From positions 1 through 31,684 of IMG/VR virus record IMGVR_UViG_3300050821_006559: a stretch of DNA of 31,684 nucleotides. One strand, 5' to 3'. This document shows, one piece after another, positions 1-8,027 of the stretch (positions are counted from its first letter, which is position 1; each line of letters begins with the position of its first letter). This DNA comes from a virus. A program made the translations under genes and the position numbers. The notes below the pieces were generated by a model that ran no database searches, was not told the origin of the DNA, and worked only from the letters and a program-made list of their open reading frames with translations.

Positions 1-139
1 CGCCGGCGTCCGGTGCGGCGCCGCCCGTCGACCCCGCGATGTCGGTCGAGCGCATCAGCGCCGGGCTGTCGACCTCCTCGATGTTCCCGCAGCCGACCAG
101 GACCAGTACCAGCACCGCGAATCCCCAGTTTGTCCTCAT
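1..139 (-). CDS. Lipoprotein, 5' part only (cut by window edge)
   Basis: The visible reading frame starts at ATG 139 and stays open to the window edge, giving 46 residues. It begins MRTNWGFAVLVLVLVGCG: one basic residue, a hydrophobic core and a lipobox (LVGC), the pattern of a type II signal peptide cleaved before Cys17 and lipidated. The rest is Ser/Gly/Ala-rich, as in the linker of a lipoprotein. There is no Shine-Dalgarno sequence. A TAACGT box ends exactly 7 nt before the ATG, with TGGACA 17 nt further upstream, so the mRNA may be leaderless. Phage lipoproteins often act in superinfection exclusion, host conversion or lysis; nothing here selects among these. The lipoprotein call is secure, the function unknown. 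Confidence 0.75.
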   Translation of the reverse strand, partial: MRTNWGFAVLVLVLVGCGNIEEVDSPALMRSTDIAGSTGGAAPDAG

Positions 140-146
140 GTGAACA

Positions 147-175
147 ACGTTAGTAAATATCGTAACGCTTGTCCA
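147..175 (-). promoter_or_regulatory. sigma70-like promoter for the left-edge lipoprotein, copy 1 of a 26-bp repeat
   Basis: On the minus strand TGGACA (175-170), a 17-nt spacer and TAACGT (152-147) are followed by 7 nt and the ATG at 139. The stretch 151-176 recurs at 25283-25308 with 24 of 26 bases identical, again with TGGACA and a TANNNT box 17 nt apart. The conserved spacer suggests an additional regulator site or a recent duplication. Confidence 0.6.
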
Positions 176-196
176 TGCTAGAAGTGCGGTCACGCC

Positions 197-221
197 TAAG
201 TCCGCGTCCCGCGCGGACTTA
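197..221. repeat. Perfect 10-bp inverted repeat between terminator-like hairpin and promoter
   Basis: TAAGTCCGCG (197-206) and CGCGGACTTA (212-221) form a perfect 10-bp palindrome around a 5-nt centre. It lies between the hairpin at 231-263 and the promoter at 147-175. It could be an operator for a dimeric regulator or a second transcript-end hairpin; the sequence alone does not decide. Confidence 0.6.
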
Positions 222-230
222 CAAAGGATA

Positions 231-263
231 GGGGCTTCAACTTTAGAAACAAGTTGAAGCCCC
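231..263 (-). terminator. Perfect 13-bp hairpin, likely terminator of the baseplate operon
   Basis: GGGGCTTCAACTT (231-243) and AAGTTGAAGCCCC (251-263) pair perfectly around a 7-nt loop. On the minus strand the stem is followed by TATCCTTTGT, only moderately U-rich. It lies about 70 nt beyond the stop of the last baseplate gene and before the next promoter, as expected for a terminator. Confidence 0.65.
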
Positions 264-265
264 TC

Positions 266-295
266 CCTGCCATGCCTCGCCGAGCCTTGCCAGGC
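266..295. repeat. Pentamer tract, copy 1 (six consecutive CNNGC units)
   Basis: On the plus strand 266-295 divides without gaps into six pentamers: CCTGC CATGC CTCGC, then CGAGC CTTGC CAGGC. All fit CNNGC; on the transcribed minus strand they read GCNNG. The tract lies between the stop codon at 331 and the hairpin at 231-263. A 7-bp stem (GCCAGGC 291-297 with GCCTGGC 306-312) flanks it. Similar tracts occur at 21164-21203 and 25354-25403 in the same setting. Confidence 0.7.
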
Positions 296-330
296 AAAAC
301 CGCGCCTGGCGACCCCCCGCAGGCTGGATA

Positions 331-1719
331 TTAACCCACGGCAACGGCTCTGACGTAGATGACCAGATCGGCCACGATCGTTCCGTCTGACCGTAAGAAT
401 CCATGGATCGCGGTAACACGCGCGCCGGGCGGGGGGATGATCTCCGTCCAGGTCTGCGAGAAGTCGGCGGTGGTGAAGCTGGAGCCGTCCTCGAGGTCGA
501 AGGTCAGGTGGTGGGCGATCGACGTGCTCGGCGTCGGCGAGTCGTGGCCGGCGAGGACCTGCGACAAGTACCAGATGGCGCCCGCCGCGGGCGTCAGCGT
601 GACGACCTCACCGAAGCTGTTGGCGCTGCGCGTACCGCGCCCCTCGAGCAGATCGCCGCTCTTGAGCTGGATGTCGAACTGCACGCCGCCGGCGCGCTTG
701 GGGTCGACGCTGGCAGCGATCGCCAGGAGCGCGGCGGACTGCGCCGGTGGGAACAGGTCGACGTCCGCGGGGAACCCCAGGACGCCGTCGTCGAAGAACA
801 TGTCGTCCCAGAACACGCCGAAGTTTTGCGTGTCGACGACGTAGTCCTGGGCCTGGATGAGGAAGTACGCGCGCCCCATGCGCCGGTCCAGGAGCGTGAA
901 CCCGCTGAGCGGGTCGTCCCAGAAGTCCACGTCCCACGCGAACCCCGAGAAGCTCCCCAGCCCATGGAGCGCCTTCAGCGCCGGGGTCGCCCCGTCCTCG
1001 AACGGCTCGAGAGTGAGCAGCGGCGGGATCCCCGGCTGCTGCGCCGCCGCCTGCACGACGTCGGCGATCGCGATCGGGCTGACCGCGTCGGGGATGTTGA
1101 GCACGCGCTGGCGGTAGGCCGCGGTCGTCTCGCCGGGCTGGCGGAAGATCCCGCGCTCCTCGCCCTGGACTGACAGGTAGTCAGCCGCGCCGCCGTCGAT
1201 CTTCGTCGACGGGCCGACCGCCTGGAACGTGCTCGCGCCGACGCCGCCGGTCCCCGGGGGCGCGATCAGGATGCCCGAGCTCGCTGGTACGACGGGGCTC
1301 TGCGGGTCGACCTCGAACTCCGGGTCGGCCTCGGTGTTGACGAGCTCCGTCTGGCGCAGCGTCTGGACCGGTAGGACCAGCACCGTCTGGGTCGTGACTG
1401 GGACGTCGACCTGCAGGACGGCGCGCACGCCGCGCGGGTCGACGAACGCGAACCCCTTGGGGATCGTGCCCGTGGTCGTCCCCGACGCGCGCGAGATCGT
1501 GACCGCGCTCGTCCCCGGGCTGCCGCCCGACGCGCCGGAGATCGTCGCCTGCGCGGCGTTGTGGATCGCGGCGACGCCGAGCCGCGCGAAGATCGCGACC
1601 CGCGCCATCAGCAGCGTCGCCGCGTCCGGGTCGTCGAGCTGGGGCTGCAGCCAGCCCTGGCCGTCGCTGGTCCGCTGCAGCAGGGCCAGCAGCGTGTCGG
1701 GCGTCTCCGGGTCGACCAT
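331..1719 (-). CDS. Baseplate protein, probably a second J-like or wedge component
   Basis: The product has 462 residues. It starts at an ATG that overlaps the stop of the upstream J-like gene (TGATG), so translation is probably coupled. The N-terminal 200 residues (alpha-helical start, Ser/Thr/Gly-rich beta region, then a Tyr-Arg-Gln-Arg segment near residue 200) resemble the layout of the neighbouring J-like protein. The C-terminal half is rich in Trp, Phe and Asp around residues 255-325 and ends in a beta-rich domain that could bind a fibre. Position at the distal end of the tail operon supports a peripheral baseplate role. The stop codon is embedded in a TAATATCC element. The exact family was not recognised. 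Confidence 0.7.
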   Translation of the reverse strand: MVDPETPDTLLALLQRTSDGQGWLQPQLDDPDAATLLMARVAIFARLGVAAIHNAAQATISGASGGSPGTSAVTISRASGTTTGTIPKGFAFVDPRGVRAVLQVDVPVTTQTVLVLPVQTLRQTELVNTEADPEFEVDPQSPVVPASSGILIAPPGTGGVGASTFQAVGPSTKIDGGAADYLSVQGEERGIFRQPGETTAAYRQRVLNIPDAVSPIAIADVVQAAAQQPGIPPLLTLEPFEDGATPALKALHGLGSFSGFAWDVDFWDDPLSGFTLLDRRMGRAYFLIQAQDYVVDTQNFGVFWDDMFFDDGVLGFPADVDLFPPAQSAALLAIAASVDPKRAGGVQFDIQLKSGDLLEGRGTRSANSFGEVVTLTPAAGAIWYLSQVLAGHDSPTPSTSIAHHLTFDLEDGSSFTTADFSQTWTEIIPPPGARVTAIHGFLRSDGTIVADLVIYVRAVAVG

Positions 1720-2837
1720 CAGACGAAGCTCACGTCCTGCGGGCGGACGCGGATGATCGTGCTGTTCGTGACGGGCACGATGTCGCCGACGGGGACCGGG
1801 AGCGCGTCGTCGCCGACGATCGTGCCCGGGACCGCGCTCGCCGCCGCGAGGAGGTTGGAGCGCAGCAGGGCCTGCCCGGGGCGCAGGAACTGGGAGAACG
1901 CCGACGCGACGGCGCGCACCTGGGCGGTCGCCGCGACGGTGTCGATGCCGGACGCGAAGGACAGGTGGTAGGTGACCGGCTCGAACACCACGTCGCCGCC
2001 GGATACAAAGACGGGGATCCCCGCCGCGCGGAACTGCAGGAGCGCGTCGACCACGCCCTGGATCATCGTCGGCGACGCGCCGCCGGTGTCGTCCGCGATG
2101 ATGAGCTCGACGGCGGCGGCCGGGTAGCCGCTGCCCGGGTTGAGGATCTCGAAGGCCGTCGCGACGGTGACGCCGGGGACGGTGGTCGCCGCGAACTGGA
2201 TCGCCTGGATGATGGCGCGCCGGATCGTCAGGAAGAAGACCGCCGCGCGCGCCCGCAGCTGCGCGTCGTTCTCATTGTTCGTACCGCCCGCGGCGGCCTG
2301 GGGGTTCGTGACCGTGATCGTCGAGTCGAACGGCTGGTCGAGCCACGCGGTCAGGGTGTTGACCGGAACGTTCTGCGTGGGGCCGACGACCTGGGCGATC
2401 CCCACCGCGGGCTGGGTGAGGTCGGTGGCGCCGAACGTGACGTCGGTCTGGAGCGCGAAGATCGACCCGCCCGGCGTGGTGACGCGCGCGCTGGCATTGA
2501 CGACCCCGCCGCCCGCAGTGAACGTCGGCCGCGCCAGCGTCAGCGCGACCGACGCCGGCGCCGATGATTTTCGGGTCATCCCGCCCATGCGCTCGAAGAC
2601 GTACCGGTCGAGCCCGGGGCCTTCCGCCGTCCCCAGGAAGAGGTCGCGCGCGCACGCCGCCCACGAGGCGGTGAGGGCCTCGCCCATGACCGCGGAGGAC
2701 CCGACGTCGAGATTCAGGTTGCTGCCGTCGACGTCGACCAACGCGGGGTTGACGCGGAGGCCGGGGTTCAGCATCGCCTGGCCGCGGATGTACTCGCGGG
2801 CGACGACGACGAGGTCTGAGCGGTCGGGTAGGTCCAC
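1719..2837 (-). CDS. Baseplate J-like protein
   Basis: The 372-residue product fits the baseplate J / T4 gp47 family, which builds the wedge inner ring of contractile tails. Supporting features are the N-terminal region with LDVGSS, the segment GPGLDRYVFERMGG (about residues 75-88), a beta-rich middle, and the typical helix NENDAQLRARAAVFF (about 190-204) followed by PGV. Length is usual for the family. The start is GTG 2837 with GAGGTG 4 nt upstream; ATG-free start assignment is therefore supported by a ribosome binding site. It lies 8 bp after the previous gene and overlaps the next by 3 bp, so the baseplate genes are co-transcribed. Confidence 0.85.
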   Translation of the reverse strand: MDLPDRSDLVVVAREYIRGQAMLNPGLRVNPALVDVDGSNLNLDVGSSAVMGEALTASWAACARDLFLGTAEGPGLDRYVFERMGGMTRKSSAPASVALTLARPTFTAGGGVVNASARVTTPGGSIFALQTDVTFGATDLTQPAVGIAQVVGPTQNVPVNTLTAWLDQPFDSTITVTNPQAAAGGTNNENDAQLRARAAVFFLTIRRAIIQAIQFAATTVPGVTVATAFEILNPGSGYPAAAVELIIADDTGGASPTMIQGVVDALLQFRAAGIPVFVSGGDVVFEPVTYHLSFASGIDTVAATAQVRAVASAFSQFLRPGQALLRSNLLAAASAVPGTIVGDDALPVPVGDIVPVTNSTIIRVRPQDVSFV

Positions 2838-2845
2838 GGGTCACC

Positions 2846-3682
2846 TCACGAGGAGAAGGAGACGCCGGTCGGGGAGACCTTGGCGCCGACGTCGACGAAG
2901 GCGCCGCGCCGGGTCTGCGCGCGCACCTGTACCAGGACGATCCCGACCGGCTGAGTCGTGACTGCAACCGACGCGGCGGCGACGTCGGGCTCCAGCTTCA
3001 CCTGGGACGTGCCGTCGTTCTTCATGCCCGACAGGCTAGCGGTGCTGGCCACGCCCTTGAGGTCGATGCCGACACCGTAGCCGCGCAGCCATCGGAAGGC
3101 GTCCTTCTTGGTGGTGAGCCGGCGGAAGATCCGGCAGACCGTACCGTCCGCCGGGGTCCCGACGGCGATGTCGCCCGTGTCGTCGATGACGTAGTGGCCG
3201 AGCGACGGCGGGCACGCGAAGTCGACCAGGTCCTGGTTACGGACTGGCAGGCGCGTCTCTTCGAGCCGGGTCACGCCGAAGAAATCGCCCGAGTCGGGTG
3301 AGCCCAGGGCGCTCCCCGACAGCGCGGCGACGTCGCGCACCGTGACGACGTAGTGGATCCCCACGATGAGCTGGCGGTCGACCGCGACGTCGAAGCCGCG
3401 CTCGGGCGCGCTACCCTGGACGCCGTAGGTCGGGCCGACGACCATCGCTGGGTTCACGCCGACGGGACTCGGGGCCGTCGCGGCGCCGCCGATGACCGAG
3501 AAGATGTAGTTCGCCGGGTTGAGGGCATCCATCGCGCCGGCCGCGCTGCGGTGGAGCGGTTCCTCGCTGAACACCACGCGCACCACCTGGCCGGCGACCG
3601 CCAGCGCGCGCACGACCGAGAGCGGCCCCCCGACGCCGAGCGGGAAGCCACCGAAGCCAGAGCCGCCGAATCCGCCTGCCAT
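2846..3682 (-). CDS. Baseplate/tail protein with Ig-like N-terminal region
   Basis: The product has 278 residues. It opens with a glycine-rich segment (residues 1-20). Residues about 22-120 contain VRVVFSEEP and ALNPANYIFSV, which resemble bacterial Ig-like (SbsA/Big-type) domains that serve as spacers or adhesion modules. The C-terminal half carries a segment with LTTKKDAFRWLRGYGVGI and a beta-rich end. It lies between spike and J-like genes, so a baseplate role is likely. There is no Shine-Dalgarno sequence before ATG 3682; instead TAACAT ends exactly 7 nt upstream, so this gene may start its own leaderless transcript. Family otherwise not recognised. Confidence 0.65.
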   Translation of the reverse strand: MAGGFGGSGFGGFPLGVGGPLSVVRALAVAGQVVRVVFSEEPLHRSAAGAMDALNPANYIFSVIGGAATAPSPVGVNPAMVVGPTYGVQGSAPERGFDVAVDRQLIVGIHYVVTVRDVAALSGSALGSPDSGDFFGVTRLEETRLPVRNQDLVDFACPPSLGHYVIDDTGDIAVGTPADGTVCRIFRRLTTKKDAFRWLRGYGVGIDLKGVASTASLSGMKNDGTSQVKLEPDVAAASVAVTTQPVGIVLVQVRAQTRRGAFVDVGAKVSPTGVSFSS

Positions 3683-3695
3683 GCCCCTGATGTTA
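3683..3695 (-). promoter_or_regulatory. Candidate leaderless -10 element (TAACAT) before gene at 3682
   Basis: The minus strand reads GGTAACAT, then 7 nt, then ATG 3682. The motif belongs to the GGTA(A/G)(C/T)AT family seen repeatedly in this window. No clear -35 hexamer was found 16-18 nt upstream. Confidence 0.4.
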
Positions 3696-4427
3696 CCGGA
3701 GCTTCACGACGTCGGATAGGAACCCGTCCGCCTGGGCCTCGTACGTCTCGATCGCCAGGGCCGCCGCGACGAACATCGGCTTGAGCGGCGCCAGTGGACC
3801 GACGCAGGCGGCCTGCGCCGCGTTCCAGATGCCCTGGAGCCCCTCCGGCGTCGTAGCGTTGAGCGTGGCCTCCGCCTGGCGCTGGGTGGTCCCCAGCACC
3901 GCCTGCTCGGTCACGCCCTGCCCGCCGACCTCCACCAGGTCGTCGGTGATCCGGACCATCGTCCCGTTCGACGTACGGATCTCGATGGGCAGGCCGGCGC
4001 CGGCGTAGATCATCAGCCGGTCGTTCCGGAAGATCGGAAGCCCGTCATCCCCCACCGGCATCGGGTCCGAGCTGCCGGTGATGACGCACAGGATCTGCGG
4101 GACCATGGAGACGTCGCCGTCCGGGATCCCGACGATCACCTGGTCACCCGGGCGGATCGGGGTGTTGATGCTGCAGCTGCCGGCCGCGACGCCGAACCGC
4201 GCGGAGCACGGGTAGCCGCTCGGCTCGAGCACGACGTCGACCTCGACGCCCGCCGGGGTCACCAGGATGGCGTCCGGGTCGGTTGGGTCCATGGTCCCGT
4301 CGTCCCCGTTCGCCGTGGCGACGGTGGCGTAGGAGACCCAGTGCCGGAGGTCGTTACCCTGCTGCGCCATGCCGCGCGCCATCCGGCGGAAGTCGATCGG
4401 CCCGAGCCTGGACTTACGTGGTGGCAT
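3693..4427 (-). CDS. Baseplate spike / puncturing protein, gpV/gp45-like
   Basis: The product has 244 residues. Residues about 40-130 look like an OB-fold that caps the spike (segments with SARFGVAAG, RPGDQVIVGIPDG and PQILCVITG). A beta-helical stretch follows around 150-180 (IEIRTSNGTMVRITDDLVEVGG), typical of the needle stem of central spikes. The C-terminus is helical. ATG 4427 is preferred over GTG 4430 because it overlaps the upstream stop (TGATG) and has GAGGGG about 8 nt upstream. It follows the hub gene directly, as in many myophages. The puncturing role is inferred from family and position. Confidence 0.75.
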   Translation of the reverse strand: MPPRKSRLGPIDFRRMARGMAQQGNDLRHWVSYATVATANGDDGTMDPTDPDAILVTPAGVEVDVVLEPSGYPCSARFGVAAGSCSINTPIRPGDQVIVGIPDGDVSMVPQILCVITGSSDPMPVGDDGLPIFRNDRLMIYAGAGLPIEIRTSNGTMVRITDDLVEVGGQGVTEQAVLGTTQRQAEATLNATTPEGLQGIWNAAQAACVGPLAPLKPMFVAAALAIETYEAQADGFLSDVVKLR

Positions 4428-6640
4428 CACTCACCCCTCAGCGCCGCCGCCAGCGCGGGGTCCGTCGGCGTCTGGGTCGCCGTCGCCTTCGCGATCAGGG
4501 CGTCCAGGTTCGCGTTCTGGGCACTCAGCGCCGCCGCCGCGGCCAGGTCCGGCTTGGATACCGGCTTCACCGCCTTGATCGCGTTGTTGCGCGCGGCGTC
4601 TGCCGGCGACAGGTTGGCCGGGCTGTTCCGCGCCTCGACGTAGTTCGCGAGCTCGATCGTCGCCGACCAGCCGTCCGATGACGACCAGTGCCAGGACATG
4701 TTCCGGCAGTAGAACCAGTCGGTGAGGCGGGACGACTGGAAGGCGTTCTCCAGCTTGTTCAATGCGTCCTCGAGCTTGGCGCGCGCGAGGCCGGGCGCGA
4801 TCAGGTTCGTCCCGTCCATCAGCGCCTTGCGCAGGAACGCCGGGTTCGAGCGCCGGTCCATCAGCTCGGAGAGCCCGTTTACCTCGAAGCCCTCGGACGC
4901 CGGGTCTGCCACGCGGCGCGCGACGAGCACGCGGCACGGGGTCCCCGGGCGAAGCCGCAGGAGGTCGGGGTTCTCGTTGTGGGTCTCCGGCCGCGTCGGG
5001 TCGATGTAGCTCGCAAGCTCGTCGGTCTCGATGGTGCAGCTCACCTCGCGCCGGCCGATGGCGTGGTAGAGCGCGACGGCGATCGCGTCGAGCTGCGCCT
5101 GGCTCCGGATCTCGCGCACCACGCGGACGACCTCCTCCTCGATTGGCGCGTGCCCCTTACCGGTCCCCGACCCGATCGCCGATACCGACGTTCCCCGGAC
5201 CGTCGTGGGGAACACCGACGTCATGGTGCGCTTGCCTGCCGGCGCGTCCGGGTTGTGGCACATCACCCGCACGCGCGGCGCCTTCTCGCGCCCGTACTTG
5301 CGGGTCATCTTGTACGACTTGATGTTGTTGCCCCACACCAGGAAGCGGACCTGGGTGTGGATGGTGCTGGTCCCGCCTACGGTCAGGTCCCGCGAGAAGC
5401 CGTCGGTCGGGCCACCCGGGATCGTGATGCCGTCCTGGGGGGTCTCCTTGATGGTCTGCGGCGGCACGAGCAGGATGTTGTTCGCGCCCAGCATAGTGAC
5501 GTTGCCGCCTAGGTCGCGCGCGACGATCGACGGGTCGTAGACCGGGAGGACGCCGGCGAGCTCGGCCGCCCTCGTGACCAGGTCCCAGACCGATACGTCC
5601 GCGACCGCCGGCGATGGCGTCGGGAACCCCACACCGCCGGGCTGTCCGACCGACGGGTCCTGGGACGGGTCGATCCCCGGCGGTGGGCCGCCCTGCACGG
5701 GGCCGCCGGCCTGCGCGCGCGACTGCGCCGACTGGAGGCTGCGCTTGAACAGCGCCGCGTCCAGGCGCGGAACCTGGTCGGGCGCGACGTTCGGGAACAT
5801 CCGGACGCCGATGGCGTCGCCCAGGGAGCCGTTGAATTCGGGGATCGTCGCGATCAACCGGCGGATGTAGTCGGTGACCGGCTCGCCGCCCTTCGCGATC
5901 GCGCGGTCCTTGGTGAACGGGTTGATCTTGAGCACCATCAGGCGCTGCTCGAGTGAGAGCGCGTCAACGCTGACCTTCAGCGTCTGGTAGTCCGCCTGGA
6001 TGCTCTCCTGCTCGGCATAGCCCCGGAAGTCGGGCGGGTTGCCGAGGATGTTCGGCACCCAGCGCGCGGGGTCGCCGAAGTCGTCCGCCGGGACGGTCCC
6101 GACGAAGACCTCGACCAGCAGCGACCGGATCAGATCGGGCGGCAGCGGCAGGTCGCCCAGGGAGATTTCGAACGAGACCTTGTCGGCGGTCCGGAAGCCG
6201 TTGTGGTCGACGCTGATATCGAGCGGCACGACGCCGAGCTGGATGGTGCGGTCGTCCGGCGTGGCCGTAACCGGCGCCGCCGCGCCCGTGCCCGCGGTCT
6301 TCCCGGCCTTCACGCGCGCGACCTTCTTCTGCGCGGTGATGACCTGGGCGTCGGCCGCGGGGTCGAACTCACCAGACGCGCGCCGGACCGCCTGGAGGGC
6401 CTGCAGGGACGCGGCCTCCTGGATCACGCGCGCGCCGGGGTTCTTGGCGGGCACGGTCTCGGACTGGGCCTGCGGACCGTCCGCGTTCGACCAGTCATCC
6501 AGGCGGATGGTCAGGCGGACGATGACCCCGGGGCGGTAGACGTACTTGACGCTGCCGCCGATCGGCTTCGACGTCTGCGCCGGGGAGACGCCGACCGGGG
6601 CTTGCGCGCCGGCCAGGACAGCGAGGTCAGTCAGGGCCAC
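4427..6640 (-). CDS. Baseplate hub protein, gp27/gpD-like
   Basis: This 737-residue protein is the probable central hub onto which the spike docks. Segments such as VSFEISLGDLPLPPDLIRS (about 155-175), a long beta-rich middle with KYGREKAPRVRVMCHNPDA (about 455-473), and ALYHAIGRREVSCTIET (about 540-556) fit phage late-control D / gp27-type proteins, although it is longer than many. A Pro/Gly-rich linker lies near 310-340 and an Ala-rich helical tail at the end. The start GTG 6640 has no ribosome binding site but TAGCAT ends 6 nt upstream, another leaderless-type start, and it faces the divergent Lar gene across only 38 bp. Confidence 0.7.
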   Translation of the reverse strand: MALTDLAVLAGAQAPVGVSPAQTSKPIGGSVKYVYRPGVIVRLTIRLDDWSNADGPQAQSETVPAKNPGARVIQEAASLQALQAVRRASGEFDPAADAQVITAQKKVARVKAGKTAGTGAAAPVTATPDDRTIQLGVVPLDISVDHNGFRTADKVSFEISLGDLPLPPDLIRSLLVEVFVGTVPADDFGDPARWVPNILGNPPDFRGYAEQESIQADYQTLKVSVDALSLEQRLMVLKINPFTKDRAIAKGGEPVTDYIRRLIATIPEFNGSLGDAIGVRMFPNVAPDQVPRLDAALFKRSLQSAQSRAQAGGPVQGGPPPGIDPSQDPSVGQPGGVGFPTPSPAVADVSVWDLVTRAAELAGVLPVYDPSIVARDLGGNVTMLGANNILLVPPQTIKETPQDGITIPGGPTDGFSRDLTVGGTSTIHTQVRFLVWGNNIKSYKMTRKYGREKAPRVRVMCHNPDAPAGKRTMTSVFPTTVRGTSVSAIGSGTGKGHAPIEEEVVRVVREIRSQAQLDAIAVALYHAIGRREVSCTIETDELASYIDPTRPETHNENPDLLRLRPGTPCRVLVARRVADPASEGFEVNGLSELMDRRSNPAFLRKALMDGTNLIAPGLARAKLEDALNKLENAFQSSRLTDWFYCRNMSWHWSSSDGWSATIELANYVEARNSPANLSPADAARNNAIKAVKPVSKPDLAAAAALSAQNANLDALIAKATATQTPTDPALAAALRGE

Positions 6641-6678
6641 GGGACGATGCTACCGGACCGGCAGGTAATATCCCAGGC
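6641..6678. promoter_or_regulatory. 38-bp divergent start region with two -10-like boxes
   Basis: Between GTG 6640 (minus) and ATG 6679 (plus) only 38 bases remain. They hold GGTAGCAT on the minus strand (TAGCAT 6652-6647, 6 nt before GTG) and GGTAATATCC on the plus strand (TAATAT 6671-6676, 7 nt was not exceeded before ATG if counted with overlap; the ATG follows within 3 to 7 nt of the element's conserved TCC). Neither start has a good Shine-Dalgarno site. Both boxes belong to the same motif family. Confidence 0.4.
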
Positions 6679-6897
6679 ATGGACCTACTCCCCTGCCCGT
6701 TCTGCGGTTCATCGAACCTATGTCGCTCACACGGGAATCAGATCCTGTGCTTCGAATGCGGCGCCGAGGGGCCTGCTATCCCCAGGAACTACCGCGGCAA
6801 TGCATTCGGAGATCAGAAAGCCGTGCTCTGGAACAAACGCGCTAGCACTGCTGCCGGATGTCAGACGAGGACCCCGGCTGCGGGCGTGGGATCCTGA
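6679..6897 (+). CDS. Lar-family restriction alleviation-like zinc-ribbon protein
   Basis: The 72-residue product begins MDLLPCPFCGS and has Cys6, Cys9, Cys24 and Cys27 (CPFC and CFEC), followed by GAEGP and the closing WNKR (51-54). This is the layout of Lar-type proteins; Lar of the Rac prophage moderates type I restriction by EcoKI. It is the only plus-strand gene inside the tail operon and its base composition is less GC-rich than its neighbours, so it looks like a recent insertion. Residues 55-72, just after WNKR, are read from the complement of the neighbouring gene's 3' end, an apparent run-off tail. The family call is good; activity against a particular restriction system is inferred. 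Confidence 0.8.
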   Translation: MDLLPCPFCGSSNLCRSHGNQILCFECGAEGPAIPRNYRGNAFGDQKAVLWNKRASTAAGCQTRTPAAGVGS

Positions 6898-8026
6898 TCG
6901 GCCGCGCCGGGTCGTCGCTCGGGCCGCCGGGCGGCGACGGCACGGCGGACCCGTCGATCCCGTTGGCGCGCGCGATCGCGAACCAGAGGTCGGCGTCGCC
7001 GTAGTATCGAATGGCCAGGTCGCGGAGGTCCGTTCCCGCCGGCGCGCGGACCTCCGCGATGACGTCGCTCTCGACGTACTGCTGCATCCCCTCGCTCGCG
7101 TCGACGCATGCGCCCTTCGCCCCCAGCCAGACCTGCAGCGTGGTCAGGACCTGGTCCTTTAGGCGCAGCAGGTCGAGCGCGCTGTCCTGCACCTCGAGCA
7201 GCAGCTGGTTGACGTTGAGGAGCGTCGACTCCATGGTCGCGATCGACTGGAGGCCCGTCTGCGCCGCGCCGATGAGCTGGAGCGCCGCCTGGGTCGGGAT
7301 GACGACCGTCGACGTCACCTGGGCGGTCGCGTTCGCGATCGTGTCGCTCGCCGACTGCACCGCGGCGAACGCCTGGGCCATCGCGTTCTCGGCGGCCTGG
7401 GAGATCCCCGCGGCGAATTGCGGGCCCTGGCTGACGGCGGTCCAGGTCGCGGTCGCGAGGTCGAGTTGGTCAGTCAGCGCGCCGAACCCCTCCGACGGGT
7501 TGAGCTTGCCGGTGGCGGCGATCGGCGGCGCCGCCGGTTCGCCCGCCGAGCGCCAGTCGAACGTCGCCTCCCATGGGACGTCCTGCACGCGGTCGGTCGT
7601 CGGCGTGAATGCGCTCATGATCCCGACCCGGACGTAGGCCTCACCCGACAGCACCGGCGCGCCTGGTTCGCCGCCGAGCGCGCCGCCCCAGGTGACCTGC
7701 ACCGAGACGCCGGCGTCGTGGATGCGCTCGAACAGGACGCGCAGCGCCTGGGCCTGCCCGTCGCCCAGGAAGCGGTCGTTCCACTCGCCGGTGAACGTCG
7801 TCGGCTCCAGCGTCCGGCCGATGACCTGCTGGGTCCCGTTCGGGTTGCCCGGGCTGAAGGTGGTCTGCACCCGCATCTTGCGGCCCCACTTGGTGCCCTT
7901 GAAGTGCGCCGCGCGGCCGACGAGCAGCACCGTCCCGGGAGGCTGGCCGGTCTGCAGGGTCTCCGTCGAGATCGACCCCTCGAGCAGCTTGATCTGGAGC
8001 CCGAGCTCCTGCGAGTCGAACGGCAT
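6842..8026 (-). CDS. Baseplate/tail protein with C-terminal LysM domain
   Basis: The 394-residue product has an N-terminal beta-rich domain (about 1-150, with GRTLEPTTFTGEWNDRFLG) of the kind found in tail-tube-attached baseplate proteins, an Ala-rich helical middle (about 190-310) and a LysM-like domain at about 325-375, with AGTDLRDLAIRYYGDADLW and AIARANGI. In contractile systems such LysM proteins join the tube end to the hub and are not necessarily peptidoglycan enzymes. It lies between tape measure and hub as expected. The last 9 or so codons overlap the convergent Lar gene by 56 bp, so its original 3' end may have been altered by that insertion. Confidence 0.75.
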   Translation of the reverse strand: MPFDSQELGLQIKLLEGSISTETLQTGQPPGTVLLVGRAAHFKGTKWGRKMRVQTTFSPGNPNGTQQVIGRTLEPTTFTGEWNDRFLGDGQAQALRVLFERIHDAGVSVQVTWGGALGGEPGAPVLSGEAYVRVGIMSAFTPTTDRVQDVPWEATFDWRSAGEPAAPPIAATGKLNPSEGFGALTDQLDLATATWTAVSQGPQFAAGISQAAENAMAQAFAAVQSASDTIANATAQVTSTVVIPTQAALQLIGAAQTGLQSIATMESTLLNVNQLLLEVQDSALDLLRLKDQVLTTLQVWLGAKGACVDASEGMQQYVESDVIAEVRAPAGTDLRDLAIRYYGDADLWFAIARANGIDGSAVPSPPGGPSDDPARPIRIPRPQPGSSSDIRQQC

Positions 8027-8027
8027 G

